The translations under genes and the position numbers were made by a program. Of a stretch of 64,000 nt of DNA, positions 28,350-38,415 are shown one piece after another. Under the pieces are notes generated by a model that had not been told where the DNA came from, made no database searches, and worked only from the letters and a program-made list of their open reading frames with translations. The stretch's first letter is position 1; the number at the start of each line of letters is the position of its first letter. Source of the DNA: Algimonas ampicilliniresistens (GTDB lineage: Bacteria > Pseudomonadota > Alphaproteobacteria > Caulobacterales > Maricaulaceae); contig NZ_BSNK01000001.1 of NCBI RefSeq assembly GCF_030159955.1, forward strand, positions 620,001 to 684,000, written 5' to 3'.

Positions 28350-28358
28350 TCTCCGGGT

Positions 28359-28811
28359 ATGGAATATCTGCACACAATGGTTCGCGTGGCGGACATCGAC
28401 ACGGCAATCGACTTCTATTGCGGCGCGCTCGGACTGGAAGAGATGAGCCGTTACGATAATGAGGGTGGGCGATTCACCTTGGTCTTTCTCGCCGCGCCCG
28501 GAGACGCCGCACGCGCTAAAGAGGCGAAAGCGCCGATGGTCGAACTGACTTATAATTGGCCGAATGAGGACGTATCTGAGACCTACACGGGCGGTCGTAA
28601 TTTCGGTCATCTCGCTTACCGCGTCGAGGACATTTACGCGGCGTGTGAGCGTCTGCAGTCCAAAGGCGTGATCATTAATCGCCCGCCGCGCGATGGGCGC
28701 ATGGCGTTTGTCCGGTCCCCAGACGGAATCTCAATCGAGTTGTTACAAAAAGGTGAGGCTCTGCCGCCCAAAGCTCCATGGACCGATATGGAGAATGTCG
28801 GCAGTTGGTAG
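28359..28811 (+). CDS. gloA: VOC-family lactoylglutathione lyase-like protein
   Basis: 150 residues with two vicinal-oxygen-chelate modules. The start [20 protein letters not shown] and the metal/active-site residues in HTMVRV (His), [14 protein letters not shown] (Glu), [10 protein letters not shown] (His) and GISIELLQ (Glu) match glyoxalase I, the glutathione-dependent isomerase that removes methylglyoxal. It is slightly longer than E. coli GloA. Gene name is given from family resemblance, not from an experiment. Confidence 0.85.
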   Translation: MEYLHTMVRVADIDTAIDFYCGALGLEEMSRYDNEGGRFTLVFLAAPGDAARAKEAKAPMVELTYNWPNEDVSETYTGGRNFGHLAYRVEDIYAACERLQSKGVIINRPPRDGRMAFVRSPDGISIELLQKGEALPPKAPWTDMENVGSW

Positions 28812-28909
28812 CTTCATTAGGCGAGGCCAATAGCAATTATAGACAATCTGAACCCACGAACGTGACGCCCGTCATTGCCGCGCTCGCTCTCGCCCGCTAG
28901 GCGGCAGGC

Positions 28910-30862
28910 GTGATTGCCGAAGCCGGACATATTGCCCTGATCCTCGCATTTGTCGTGGCCCTGTTGCAGGGTACGATCCCGCTGATCGGTGCGCAAATGA
29001 ATCACGGCCGCGCCATGGCTCTGGCTGAGCGTGCTGCGCTGGCACAAGCGTCTTTGCTCTTGGTGAGCTTTGCTTTGCTGACCACGGTGTTTCTGCGCTC
29101 GGACTTCTCCGTCCTGCTGGCCGCCCAACACAGCCATACGATGAAGCCGCTGCTCTATAAAATCAGCGGTGTGTGGGCGAACCATGAGGGTTCGATGCTG
29201 CTCTGGGTCGTCATCCTGGGGGTTTATGGCGCGATGGTGCCGCTGTTTGGTAAGTCGCTACCGCTCTCGCTCAAGGCGCGCGCGCTGGCCGTACAAGGCT
29301 TGCTCGGCGCGGGTTTTATCGGCTTTGTACTGTTCACCTCGAACCCGTTTGAGCGGCTCGACCCTATTCCACTTGATGGCATGGGTCTGAACCCATTGTT
29401 GCAAGATCCCGGCCTCGCGATCCATCCACCGCTGCTTTACATCGGCTATGTCGGGTTCAGCTTGGCGTTCTCATTTGCCGTTGCAGCGCTGATCGAGGGA
29501 CGTGTCGACGCCGTTTGGGCGAGGTGGTTGCGGCCTTGGGTACTTTTGGCTTGGAGTTTCCTGACACTGGGCATCACGATTGGCTCTGTCTGGGCCTATT
29601 ATGAGCTCGGTTGGGGTGGTTGGTGGATGTGGGATCCAGTCGAAAATGTCTCCTTCATGCCATGGCTTGCGGGTACGGCGCTGCTGCATTCAATCTTGAG
29701 CCTGCAACAGCGTCACAGCCTCGCCAACTGGACCGTCTTGCTCGCCATTTCGACCTTCTCGCTCTCCATGATTGGGACGTTCGTGGTCCGGTCTGGTGTG
29801 CTGGTCAGCGTGCATGCGTTTGCCGTCGATCCAGCGCGCGGCGTGGTGATTTTGGCCTTGTTGCTATTCTACACGGGCGCAGCGCTCGCGCTCTATGCGG
29901 TGCGCGCCAATACGCTACAACGCCGCGCGCAGCTCAATTTGGTCAGTCGGGAAGGCGGGTTGGTCGTCAATAATCTTGTTCTGGTCATCGCCACAGCCAC
30001 TGTCTTTCTCGGTACATTCTATCCGCTTTTCGTAGAGGCGACGACAGGCGAGAAAATTAGTGTCGGCCCACCCTATTTTGATGTCGTCTTTGCCCCCATG
30101 ATGATCGCGCTGATTGCCGTCATGGCTATCGCGCCAATGTTGAAGTGGCGCGAAGACAGTCTGGCACGCTACCGCTCTGTTCTGATTAAGGTCGCGGCTT
30201 TTTCTGCCGTGGTTGCTGTTTTGACCTATTTTCTCGGCAAGTCAGTGTTGGGCGCGCTGTCCTTCGGTTTTGCGGCTTGGCTGACGGCTGGCACGATTGC
30301 GTCTGTTCATCGTCGCACCGGGTTTACATGGTCGCGCTTACGGGCGCAGCCTGCCGGAACGTGGGGGTTTGTGCTCGCCCACCTTAGCGTTGCCATTTTT
30401 ACCGTTGGCGTCACCGCGATGAGCATCGGCGCGAAGGACGATGTCGCCCGTCTTGCGCAGGGCGATAGTTTGGACGTGGCTGGCTATACATTCACACTTC
30501 GCGGAACGGAGCAGGGCGCGCGCGACAATTTCCAATATCTCGCCGGGACGGTCGACGTAACGAAGGAAGGGCGTCAGGTCGCTAGTCTTGTGACGCAGCG
30601 GCGTTATTACCCAGTGCGTGAAATGTTCACGTCAGAAGCTGGTTTTAAATTGTCGCCGGGTGCGATGCTGTTTGCGGCGATTGGTGAAGGCGGCAATGAT
30701 GAAGGCGTGATTATCCGTGCCTATTATCAGCCAGGCGTGTTGTGGATTTGGATTGGGGCACTGCTCATGTCACTCGCAGGGTTCATCAGCATGGCGGACC
30801 AAAGATTACGATTGCCAAAACGCGATCAGGTTTCGCCCATCGTTGCGGTTCCTGCGGAATGA
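28910..30862 (+). CDS. ccmF: Cytochrome c-type biogenesis protein CcmF
   Basis: 650 residues, many membrane segments. The WWD heme-handling motif is WGGWWMWDPVENVSFMPW, and conserved blocks NHEGSMLLWVVILGVYGA and HPPLLYIGYVGF precede it. CcmF ligates heme to apocytochrome c together with CcmH in the inner membrane. GTG start at 28910. It overlaps ccmH by 4 bases (ATGA). Confidence 0.95.
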   Translation: MIAEAGHIALILAFVVALLQGTIPLIGAQMNHGRAMALAERAALAQASLLLVSFALLTTVFLRSDFSVLLAAQHSHTMKPLLYKISGVWANHEGSMLLWVVILGVYGAMVPLFGKSLPLSLKARALAVQGLLGAGFIGFVLFTSNPFERLDPIPLDGMGLNPLLQDPGLAIHPPLLYIGYVGFSLAFSFAVAALIEGRVDAVWARWLRPWVLLAWSFLTLGITIGSVWAYYELGWGGWWMWDPVENVSFMPWLAGTALLHSILSLQQRHSLANWTVLLAISTFSLSMIGTFVVRSGVLVSVHAFAVDPARGVVILALLLFYTGAALALYAVRANTLQRRAQLNLVSREGGLVVNNLVLVIATATVFLGTFYPLFVEATTGEKISVGPPYFDVVFAPMMIALIAVMAIAPMLKWREDSLARYRSVLIKVAAFSAVVAVLTYFLGKSVLGALSFGFAAWLTAGTIASVHRRTGFTWSRLRAQPAGTWGFVLAHLSVAIFTVGVTAMSIGAKDDVARLAQGDSLDVAGYTFTLRGTEQGARDNFQYLAGTVDVTKEGRQVASLVTQRRYYPVREMFTSEAGFKLSPGAMLFAAIGEGGNDEGVIIRAYYQPGVLWIWIGALLMSLAGFISMADQRLRLPKRDQVSPIVAVPAE

Positions 30863-31332
30863 GACCGTTCGCTTTCGTTCTCTTGCTGCCACTCTTGATG
30901 TTTGGGGAATCGTCCGCCTTTGCACAGCTTGATCCTGCACCATCCGAAACTTCCATCACAATATCGCCTGAGAATGAGGCGCGCGCGCGCGCACTGGGCC
31001 GCACGCTTCGCTGTGTGGTCTGCCAGAACCAGTCGATCGAAGAATCGGATGCCGAATTGGCGGCAGATATGCGGACCCTCGTCCGTGAGGCACTTTCGAG
31101 CGGGTCCACCGAAGCCGAAGTGACCGCGCTGATGCGGGACCGCTACGGCGACTATGTTTTGCTTAAACCGCCTGTTCAGGGCAATACGCTGGTGCTGTGG
31201 TTTGCGCCTCTGATCGCGATTTTTCTGGGCCTAGTTTGGTTCATCTCGTTGAAACGAAAACGTCAATCGGTCCCTGTTGAAGCCTTGTCTGACGAAGAGC
31301 GTGAACGGCTGGAGGCTTTGCGCCAGTCATGA
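30859..31332 (+). CDS. ccmH: Cytochrome c-type biogenesis protein CcmH
   Basis: 157 residues, of CcmH/CcmL type. A signal peptide ends ESSAFAQ. The redox motif RCVVCQNQSIEESDA gives CxxC, and a C-terminal membrane anchor (LVLWFAPLIAIFLGLVWFI) follows. It reduces or holds the apocytochrome heme-binding cysteines. ATG 30859 overlaps the ccmF stop. A ccmG gene, often placed between ccmF and ccmH, is missing at this locus. Confidence 0.95.
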   Translation: MRPFAFVLLLPLLMFGESSAFAQLDPAPSETSITISPENEARARALGRTLRCVVCQNQSIEESDAELAADMRTLVREALSSGSTEAEVTALMRDRYGDYVLLKPPVQGNTLVLWFAPLIAIFLGLVWFISLKRKRQSVPVEALSDEERERLEALRQS

Positions 31333-32114
31333 TCTGGATCGTCCTCATAATCGCCGCTTTGGCAACGCTGCTCGTTCTCGCCCCTGCCTTTGTCGGGCCG
31401 GTCGAAATGGATAGCGATGAGCGCGCTGATTATTTTGAGCAGATCGATGCGTTGGACGCGCGTGATGATCTCGATCCAGAGACCAAAGCGGCGGCGAAAC
31501 TCGCGCTAGAAAGACAAATTCTGAAAGCGGAGACGGCTGAGGCCGGAGGCGGCGGACGTTTTCTGGCGACGATTGCGTCCGTCGCTCTGCTGGGTGGCGG
31601 TGCAACTATCTATAATGTGGTGGGCCACCCTGAGCCGCTTGTGCAGGAAGTTTCTGAGGAAGACGGACTACTCCGGCAACTTGAAGCGCGCCTGGCGACG
31701 GACCGCGCGGACGATCCGCTAGGATGGACCCTTTATGCGCGCGCCTTGGCGTCGCTGGGGCGAACAAACGATGCGGTTCGCGCTTATGACCGTGCTCTCG
31801 CTTTGAATAATGATCCGGCGCTGCGGGCTGAGGCCGAAGCTCTATTGCGCGGCCCGTCACAGGAAGAAATAACCGCCGCGATGGAGATGTCAGAGGCGGA
31901 CCGCACCGATATGATTCGCGGCATGGTGGACGGCCTGGCCGCTCGGTTGGCCGAAAGTCCGCAAGATGCGCCGGGTTGGGCACGACTCATCCGCGCCAGA
32001 CTTGTGTTGGGTGATCCAGTCGACGACGATATTGCCAGCATGCGCAAAGCTTATGCTGATCGTCCGGCTGTCGCCGACCAGATCCTACGTGAAGCGGGAT
32101 ATGAAAGTCCCTAG
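31329..32114 (+). CDS. ccmI: Cytochrome c-type biogenesis protein CcmI
   Basis: 261 residues. Two N-terminal hydrophobic segments (IWIVLIIAALATLLVLAPAF and LATIASVALLGGGATI) flank a short cytosolic region, and a periplasmic TPR region follows (DPLGWTLYARALASLGRTND, DNAVRAYDRALAL-type repeat, DAPGWARLIRARLVLGD). CcmI chaperones apocytochrome c. Overlaps ccmH by 4 bases. The 147 bases after it contain no gene. Confidence 0.88.
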   Translation: MIWIVLIIAALATLLVLAPAFVGPVEMDSDERADYFEQIDALDARDDLDPETKAAAKLALERQILKAETAEAGGGGRFLATIASVALLGGGATIYNVVGHPEPLVQEVSEEDGLLRQLEARLATDRADDPLGWTLYARALASLGRTNDAVRAYDRALALNNDPALRAEAEALLRGPSQEEITAAMEMSEADRTDMIRGMVDGLAARLAESPQDAPGWARLIRARLVLGDPVDDDIASMRKAYADRPAVADQILREAGYESP

Positions 32115-32261
32115 GGACTCGGTCTGATAGTCCGTGTGTAGCGTTGCCTTGGAACACGCTGGGCACAAGGCTGGTGAAATATACTGCAAACTCCGCAATT
32201 CCTACGATGACAAAGGCGTTCAACCTTGGCAAAGCGCCCGCTTTCCACTCAGGAGACAAAG

Positions 32262-33320
32262 ATGAAGAGCATAGCCGTTCTGGGACTAGGCAAAGTTGGC
32301 GCATTGGCTGCGCAGTTGCTGGTCGATAGTGATTTCGCCGTAATTGGCGTCGATATGCATGCAGACCCTGACAAGCATAGTCACGAAGTTCGCCGTATTG
32401 ATGTGACCGATGCGGTCTCGCTCGGGGCGTTGTTCGCCGACGTGGACGCGGTGCTGTCCTGCTTACCCTATCACCTCAACATTGGCGTGTCCGATGTCGC
32501 GCATGCGGCGGGCATTCACTATTTCGATCTGACTGAGGATGTACCGACGACGAACCATGTTCGGAAGCTGGCCGAAACGTCCAAAGGGTTGATGGCACCA
32601 CAGTGTGGCCTTGCTCCCGGCTTTGTCGGCATTGTCGGCGCAGACCTGATTGCACACTTCGATGAGACCCGGTCTTGCCGGATGCGGGTTGGCGCGCTGC
32701 CGCAAAACCCGACAGGCTTGATGGGTTATGCGTTCAACTGGTCACCCGAAGGCGTTGTAAACGAATACCTCAATGATTGCGAAGTCATCGAAGACGGCGA
32801 ACGCAAGATGGTCTCGGCCATGGAATGGCGCGAAAAAGTCTTCATTGATGGGCTAGAACTAGAAGCCTTCACGACCTCGGGTGGGCTTGGCACGATGTGC
32901 GAGACCTATCTCGGTAAGGTCGACAATATGGATTATAAGACCATGCGCTATCCGGGTCACTTTGACCTGATGAACTTCTTCTTCCACGAGCTCCTGATGC
33001 GCGAAGACCGCGAAAAGGCCGGTGAAATCCTGATCAACGCCAAACCGCCGGTTGATCAAGATGTAGTCTATGTCCACGTCGCTGCCGAAGGGCTGATCGA
33101 CGGGAAATTATCGCGCAAAGAGTTTGTTGGCGCTTACAAACCGTTGATGATTGCAGGCAAGAGCCGCACGGCCATCGCTTGGACGACAGCGGGTTCCGTA
33201 GTCGCCGTGATCGAGATGGTCCGCGAAGGCACACTACCCAGCAGTGGCTTCCTCAAGCAGGAAGACATCTCGCTCGCCGCCCTGATGGAAACGCGTACCG
33301 GTAGTTTCTACACACGTTAG
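32262..33320 (+). CDS. Saccharopine dehydrogenase-family protein
   Basis: 352 residues. The Rossmann motif GLGKVGALAAQLLVDSDF opens the protein and GLAPGFVGIVGADL and TTSGGLGTMCETYLG lie in the middle, which match the saccharopine/lysine dehydrogenase fold. A clean AGGAG ribosome binding site precedes ATG 32262. It could oxidise lysine or a related amino acid; the exact substrate cannot be read. A strong terminator follows at 33365-33402. Confidence 0.85.
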   Translation: MKSIAVLGLGKVGALAAQLLVDSDFAVIGVDMHADPDKHSHEVRRIDVTDAVSLGALFADVDAVLSCLPYHLNIGVSDVAHAAGIHYFDLTEDVPTTNHVRKLAETSKGLMAPQCGLAPGFVGIVGADLIAHFDETRSCRMRVGALPQNPTGLMGYAFNWSPEGVVNEYLNDCEVIEDGERKMVSAMEWREKVFIDGLELEAFTTSGGLGTMCETYLGKVDNMDYKTMRYPGHFDLMNFFFHELLMREDREKAGEILINAKPPVDQDVVYVHVAAEGLIDGKLSRKEFVGAYKPLMIAGKSRTAIAWTTAGSVVAVIEMVREGTLPSSGFLKQEDISLAALMETRTGSFYTR

Positions 33321-33364
33321 CCTGAGTTTACGGAGACGCTGCGTTTAAGCGTCATTTCAAGATC

Positions 33365-33402
33365 AACACCGTCGGCCGAAACTCGGTCGACGGTGTTTTT
33401 TT
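33365..33402 (+). terminator. Intrinsic terminator
   Basis: AACACCGTCG pairs perfectly with CGACGGTGTT (10 bp, 13-nt loop) and runs into a seven-T tract. It ends the plus-strand saccharopine dehydrogenase-like transcript; the complementary strand has no T tract, so it is not bidirectional. Confidence 0.9.
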
Positions 33403-33473
33403 GTCCGGCCAACATATCCATTAGAACAGAGAACCCATTGCGAAACTTGATCGGCCTCAGTTGCAGCATCTTG

Positions 33474-34502
33474 TTAAGCCCCGAAAAGCTGCTCTGGCAT
33501 GTAGGCAAAGAGGGCCGCATCGCCACCCGTATGAACGAAGATCACTGTGTCGCCGGACCCATATTCGCCTGCCTTGATGAGGTCGATCAGCCCGGCCAGG
33601 CTCTTGGCCGAATAAGTCGGATCAAGGATTAGCCCTTCCAGTCGACCGGCTAAACGCAGCGCGTTCAAGCAGGAGGGATGCGGCTGCCCATATCCTGTTC
33701 CGGCCATGCCGGCACGCAGGTCGATGATGGATCGATCGAACGACCAATCCAGCATCTCTGCGGCTTCCACAGCAATCCGCTCGACGTCGTGCCGTACGCG
33801 CTCTGGTTCCCCGTCAATATCAAAGCCGATGACGGCTGTTCCGGGCAGCGCGATATTCGCGCCGAGGGCTAACCCAGCATGAGTACCGCCGCTGCCAGAG
33901 GCAAAGACGATGGCGTTTGGCGACAGTGCTTCATCATCGCATTGATGGGCGAGTTCGGCGCAGAGGCTGGAATAGCCGATGGCTCCCAGCGCATTGGAGA
34001 TACCGTAGGGCAGGATGGCCGGGTTGTGTCCGTCAGCGCGAAGCTCGTCGGCGATGCGGGCCATGGCCCCATTCGGATCGGCATCCCACGACACATCATG
34101 TTTGATGGCCCCAAATAATGTGTTCAATAGGGCGTTGCCGGAATTACTGTAACGGTCTGATTTTGACGCAACACGACCGTGAAACACGGCTAGATGACAT
34201 GGCAGACCCATTTTAGCGCACACCGCCGCCACCTGCCTTTGGCTGTTAGACTGAACCACCCCGCCGGACACAACACAGTCGGCACCCGCATCAATGGCGG
34301 CTTTCAAGACATAATCGATTTTCCGGAGCTTATTGCCGCCAAGGCCAAGCCCAGTCAGGTCATCTCGCTTGACCCAAATATCGGGTCCGCCAAGATGAGC
34401 GGAGAGGTTACGCAGAGGTTGAAGCGGCGTCGGCAGTTGCGCCAGCCCAAGACGGGGAAAGGCCGCAAGGCGACGGTCTAGGGCTGCGGCGTTCAATGTC
34501 AT
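33474..34502 (-). CDS. D-cysteine desulfhydrase / ACC deaminase-family PLP enzyme
   Basis: 342 residues. PLP-enzyme fold II: RLGLAQLPTPLQPLRNLSAH, then WVKRDDLTGLGLGGNKLRK where the Lys binds PLP. A glycine-rich phosphate loop is FASGSGGTHAGLALGA, and the end has TGGDAALFAY. It would act on D-cysteine or 1-aminocyclopropane-1-carboxylate; the literature on this subfamily shows many are D-cysteine desulfhydrases. Start at ATG 34502; folD lies 10 bases upstream in the same direction. Confidence 0.85.
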   Translation of the reverse strand: MTLNAAALDRRLAAFPRLGLAQLPTPLQPLRNLSAHLGGPDIWVKRDDLTGLGLGGNKLRKIDYVLKAAIDAGADCVVSGGVVQSNSQRQVAAVCAKMGLPCHLAVFHGRVASKSDRYSNSGNALLNTLFGAIKHDVSWDADPNGAMARIADELRADGHNPAILPYGISNALGAIGYSSLCAELAHQCDDEALSPNAIVFASGSGGTHAGLALGANIALPGTAVIGFDIDGEPERVRHDVERIAVEAAEMLDWSFDRSIIDLRAGMAGTGYGQPHPSCLNALRLAGRLEGLILDPTYSAKSLAGLIDLIKAGEYGSGDTVIFVHTGGDAALFAYMPEQLFGA

Positions 34503-34512
34503 GCTCAGTCCG

Positions 34513-35400
34513 CTAGATTGCCAGACCATCCGGGACGGCTAAACCTCGTCGCGCGCAGGCAGCGAGGACTGTGTTGCGCAGTAGGCAGGCAATGGTCATG
34601 GGGCCAACCCCGCCTGGCACGGGCGTAATCGCGCCGGCGACGGGTTCGGCTTCAGCAAAATCAACATCGCCGACCAATCGTGTGCCGGACTTACGGCTCG
34701 CATCTTCGATCCGGTTAATGCCGACATCAATGACGCAGGCTCCGGCCTTGATCCAGTCTGCTTTGACCATGTTGGGTCGTCCGACAGCCGGGATAAGAAT
34801 ATCCGCGCCGCGGCAGACAATCGACAAATTTTCAGTTCGGGAATGGGCGATGGTCACGGTGCAATTCTGCTCTAGGAAAAGCAGCGCGGTCGGTTTTCCG
34901 ACGAGGATAGAGCGACCAATCACAACACAATGTTTGCCAGTCAGATCGCCCAGTGTCTCCTTCGCTAAAATAACACAGCCAGTTGGCGTGCAAGGTCGCA
35001 GACCCGATTTGCCGAGCAGCAGCCGTCCCGCACTGACTTCGGTCAGCCCATCTACATCCTTGTCAGGGTCGATTTCAGCGATCACGCGGTTGCTGTTGAT
35101 ATGGTCGGGTAGGGGCAGTTGGACGAGAATGCCGTCCACATCGGGGTCGGCGTTGAGCGCGCGAACGGTTTCGACAACGGCATCTTCAGAAGTGTCGGCC
35201 GGGAGGCGCTGCTCAACACTATTCATACCGGTTTCGCGCGTGAATTTGATCTTGTTGCGGACATAGACGTGGCTAGCCGGGTCATCGCCCACGAGGACGA
35301 CGGCGAGTGTCGGCGTGACAGCGAGGCTTTTGACAGCCACAGCCACATCATTCCGTAGGCGTGCTGCGACCTGTTTGCCGTCGATGAGATTGCCGCTCAT
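34513..35400 (-). CDS. folD: Bifunctional methylenetetrahydrofolate dehydrogenase/cyclohydrolase
   Basis: 295 residues. Family motifs are complete: [58 protein letters not shown]-type cofactor site and the terminal [16 protein letters not shown]. It supplies one-carbon units. ATG 35400 gives the natural N-terminus [16 protein letters not shown]. Divergent from gspC. Confidence 0.95.
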   Translation of the reverse strand: MSGNLIDGKQVAARLRNDVAVAVKSLAVTPTLAVVLVGDDPASHVYVRNKIKFTRETGMNSVEQRLPADTSEDAVVETVRALNADPDVDGILVQLPLPDHINSNRVIAEIDPDKDVDGLTEVSAGRLLLGKSGLRPCTPTGCVILAKETLGDLTGKHCVVIGRSILVGKPTALLFLEQNCTVTIAHSRTENLSIVCRGADILIPAVGRPNMVKADWIKAGACVIDVGINRIEDASRKSGTRLVGDVDFAEAEPVAGAITPVPGGVGPMTIACLLRNTVLAACARRGLAVPDGLAI

Positions 35401-35695
35401 GTCTAAATCTCCATGCGCTGGTAAGGGTGAGGCCGTGTTCTGAGCGCTATACACATGGCAACGAGCCTAAGTGAAGGATGTTCCGCGATGCTTGCAGTCG
35501 ACGTCTGAATTATTTTGGCCGTACGACACAACTAGACAGGGTGTTCTGTCCCCGGCAAACGTCGTGACTGTCGTAAAGCATTTGCAAAGGCGCGCTAGGG
35601 CGAGCTTTTCACCGACCGAGTTGGCACTGTTCCAAAGAGCGGCGTCGTATCAGAAGGGACCAGAGGCAGGGGATGATCAGTCCAATGATAGGCCA

Positions 35696-36517
35696 ATGAC
35701 AAGGTGGACCACCGCACCGTCGACGTCGCTTGTCTGGCTGCGTCGGGGTCTCTTGCTTGTGTTCACCGCGCTCGCAACGTGGCTGACGGTCAAGCTGATC
35801 TTGGCCATCGCTACACCATCGAGCCTATGGGAGCCGGTGATGATTGCGCGGCCGGGACCGTCCGCGACTACGGAAACTCGAACCTATGATTTTAGTTATA
35901 ATCCTTTCGCCGTTGGGGATGCCGACACCGTGGAAGTGCCCTCCATCGACCCGGCGGGTGATGCGCCAGAGACAACACTCAACCTCGAACTGAAGGGGTT
36001 ACGGTCGGGCGAAAACGGGACAGCTTTTGTGCAAACACCCGATGGGCAGGACGACAATTATTATATCGGCGATGAAATCATGCCGAACGTGATTTTACGA
36101 GGTGTCTTTCCCAACTATGTTTTGATTGAAGTGAACGGACAAACCCAACGTCTCACAACGGCGGATGCTAAGGCGGCCCGGGCGGCTGGACCCACGCCAA
36201 ACCAGAGCGCCACGCTGCAGACTTTGCGAAGCGCTGATGCGGCGACCCTGTTGTCGCAAGTCGAAATTCGACCTTATTTGGATATGGACCTCAACCGCGT
36301 CGGCGTGACCGTCAGCCCGCGATCATCCGCTATTGATCTGTCGACTTACGGGCTTCGCTCAGATGATATTATTACGCGGTTCGCCGGACAAAGCCTGACT
36401 AACGGCTTTCCGGATATTGCTGCGCTGCGACGTAGTGCTGGGTCTGGTCGACCGGTTGACGTTGACATCATCCGCGACGGCCAACCCATGACGATCACGA
36501 TCGGATCTTCTTCATGA
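35696..36517 (+). CDS. gspC: Type II secretion system protein GspC
   Basis: 273 residues: a short cytosolic N-terminus, one membrane segment (LLLVFTALATWLTVKLILAI), an HR domain (LNLELKGLRSGENGTAFVQT, GDEIMPNVILRGVFPNYVLI) and a C-terminal PDZ-like domain (GLRSDDIITRFAGQSLTNG). GspC links the inner-membrane platform to the GspD secretin. ATG 35696 is weakly supported by a Shine-Dalgarno sequence; the open frame upstream lacks any family similarity. Overlaps gspD by 4 bases. Confidence 0.88.
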   Translation: MTRWTTAPSTSLVWLRRGLLLVFTALATWLTVKLILAIATPSSLWEPVMIARPGPSATTETRTYDFSYNPFAVGDADTVEVPSIDPAGDAPETTLNLELKGLRSGENGTAFVQTPDGQDDNYYIGDEIMPNVILRGVFPNYVLIEVNGQTQRLTTADAKAARAAGPTPNQSATLQTLRSADAATLLSQVEIRPYLDMDLNRVGVTVSPRSSAIDLSTYGLRSDDIITRFAGQSLTNGFPDIAALRRSAGSGRPVDVDIIRDGQPMTITIGSSS

Positions 36518-38415
36518 CGTTCTTCAGTACCTCAAATTTTGGGCGGTCCTTGCTGCTAGGCGTAGCGCTCGCCATCGTGCCGATGACGCAGGCCTTCGCC
36601 GCAGACGATCATATGATTAGCCTGCAAGAAGCCGATATTCGCGATTTTATCGATGATGTGTCCGTGGTCACTGGTCGGACCTTCCTGGTTGATCCGCGTG
36701 TACAGGGCAAAGTCACAATCAGTAGTGAGAAGGCGCTGAACGACCGCGAAGTCTTCAATGTTTTCAAGGAAGTTTTGCGCGTGCACGGCTACACATTAGT
36801 GCGCACGCCGAACGGTGAATATCGAGTGACCTTGCTTCAGGGTAGCGCCCAAGACGCGCCGCTGACGACTTCGAACGGTGCGTCAGGCCAGATGAGCACG
36901 GCGATCATCAAACTGCGCGAGGCTGACGCCGCCGCCGCCGCGCGCCTCATTAAACCGGTGATGCACAGTCAGGGGCAAGTGACCGCCAACCCGAATGGAC
37001 GTGTTCTCGTTGTCACCGATTTTCCGGAAAATCTGCGCAAAGCCCGTGAGATCGCGACAGCGATGGAGAGCAGCAATGTCGCGCGGGAAATAATCCAACT
37101 CCGACAGCTTTCTGTCGTCGATGCGGAGGAAGCGCTGACCACACTAGGTGGGCAAACCCCACCTTATAAAGTTGTGGCGCTACCGGCGACTAATTCTCTG
37201 ATTATTGAGGCGAGCCCGGATGAAATGGTTCGTTTGCGCCAGCTCCTAGAGACTATGGATGTGGGCAGCGCCACACCGCGCGGCGCGATTAGCGTTGTGC
37301 CTCTGCGTTTTGCGAATGGGGCGGATCTGATCGAAATGATAGCAGGTCTTTTGCCAAGCTATGCGCAGGATGGTCAGCCCGCGCCGACTGTGGCCTATGA
37401 TGCGGGGTCAAATACGCTGGTGATTTCTGCCGAAGGAGAGACACAGGCTGAACTGACCGCCCTGATCCGACGCCTTGATGTCCGCCGTCCGCAGGTTCTC
37501 GTCGAAGCGCTGATCGTAGAAATCTCGGATGTCGCCGCGAAAGAACTCGGCGTGCAATTCGCTCTCGGCGATACGTCTGGTCAGACAATTCCGCTGATCT
37601 CGACCAATTATACGCGCAGTGCGCCAAACCTTCTCTCCCTCGCGGGGGCGCTGGGTGTCACTGGGGACGATGTTGATGAAGACACAAGAGCCGCCGCGCT
37701 AAGTACACTGACAGGTCTGAGCGGGGGGACCATAGGGATTGGCGGACGCAGCGGAGACGTGTTGTTCGGGGCGATCTTGAATGCGGTTGAAACTGACGAT
37801 GATAGTAATGTGCTCTCGACACCCTTTGTCACTACGCTCGACAACCAACCGGCGACCTTCCTCGTCGGCCAAGAAATTCCAATTACGACGGGCGAGGCGC
37901 TAGGGTCGGCCAATGTGAATCCTTTCCGCACCTTTGAGCGCAAAGAAGTCGGTATTCAGCTCGATGTGCTGCCGCAAATTTCCGAAGGCGACGTGATCCG
38001 CCTCGAGATCAGTCAGGAAGTGAGCTCTATTGCCGGGGTTCTGACCTCTGATGCCGGCGATTTTGTGACCAATAAGCGCCAAATCACAACGACGGTCCTC
38101 GCCAATGACGGTGAAATCATCGTGCTCGGTGGATTGCTTCAGGATGACGAACAGATCGATTTTGAGAAAGTCCCGGTTTTGGGAGACCTACCCGTTGTCG
38201 GTGGTCTGTTCCGCTCCAAGGGACAATCACGAACGAAGACGAATTTGATGGTATTCCTTCGTCCCACCATAATCCGCAATGCTGAAGACGCGCGTGAGTT
38301 AACGCAGAGCAGACTGAACCGGATGCGGCTCGAAGATGTGAACCAGAGCGGACGAACTCGGTCTAAGATTGATGAAATCCTGATTGATCCGCTACCAATG
38401 GAGCAAACCGAGTAA
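36514..38415 (+). CDS. gspD: Type II secretion system secretin GspD
   Basis: 633 residues. A signal peptide ends TQAFAADD, then come the N0 (ISLQEADIRDFIDDVSVVTG), N1-N3 domains (VRVHGYTLVRTPNGEYRV, NGRVLVVTDFPENLRKAR, PLRFANGADLIEMIAGLLPS) and the secretin domain (NVLSTPFVTTLDNQPATFLV, VLPQISEGDVIRLEISQEVS, VLGGLLQDDE, LMVFLRPTII). It forms the outer-membrane channel for folded proteins. Overlaps gspC and gspN. Confidence 0.94.
   Translation: MTFFSTSNFGRSLLLGVALAIVPMTQAFAADDHMISLQEADIRDFIDDVSVVTGRTFLVDPRVQGKVTISSEKALNDREVFNVFKEVLRVHGYTLVRTPNGEYRVTLLQGSAQDAPLTTSNGASGQMSTAIIKLREADAAAAARLIKPVMHSQGQVTANPNGRVLVVTDFPENLRKAREIATAMESSNVAREIIQLRQLSVVDAEEALTTLGGQTPPYKVVALPATNSLIIEASPDEMVRLRQLLETMDVGSATPRGAISVVPLRFANGADLIEMIAGLLPSYAQDGQPAPTVAYDAGSNTLVISAEGETQAELTALIRRLDVRRPQVLVEALIVEISDVAAKELGVQFALGDTSGQTIPLISTNYTRSAPNLLSLAGALGVTGDDVDEDTRAAALSTLTGLSGGTIGIGGRSGDVLFGAILNAVETDDDSNVLSTPFVTTLDNQPATFLVGQEIPITTGEALGSANVNPFRTFERKEVGIQLDVLPQISEGDVIRLEISQEVSSIAGVLTSDAGDFVTNKRQITTTVLANDGEIIVLGGLLQDDEQIDFEKVPVLGDLPVVGGLFRSKGQSRTKTNLMVFLRPTIIRNAEDARELTQSRLNRMRLEDVNQSGRTRSKIDEILIDPLPMEQTE

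Noticed and set aside
33317-33526. Short minus-strand frame covering the terminator at 33365
   Set aside because: It runs through a strong plus-strand terminator and overlaps the 3' end of the D-cysteine desulfhydrase-like gene; no ribosome binding site.
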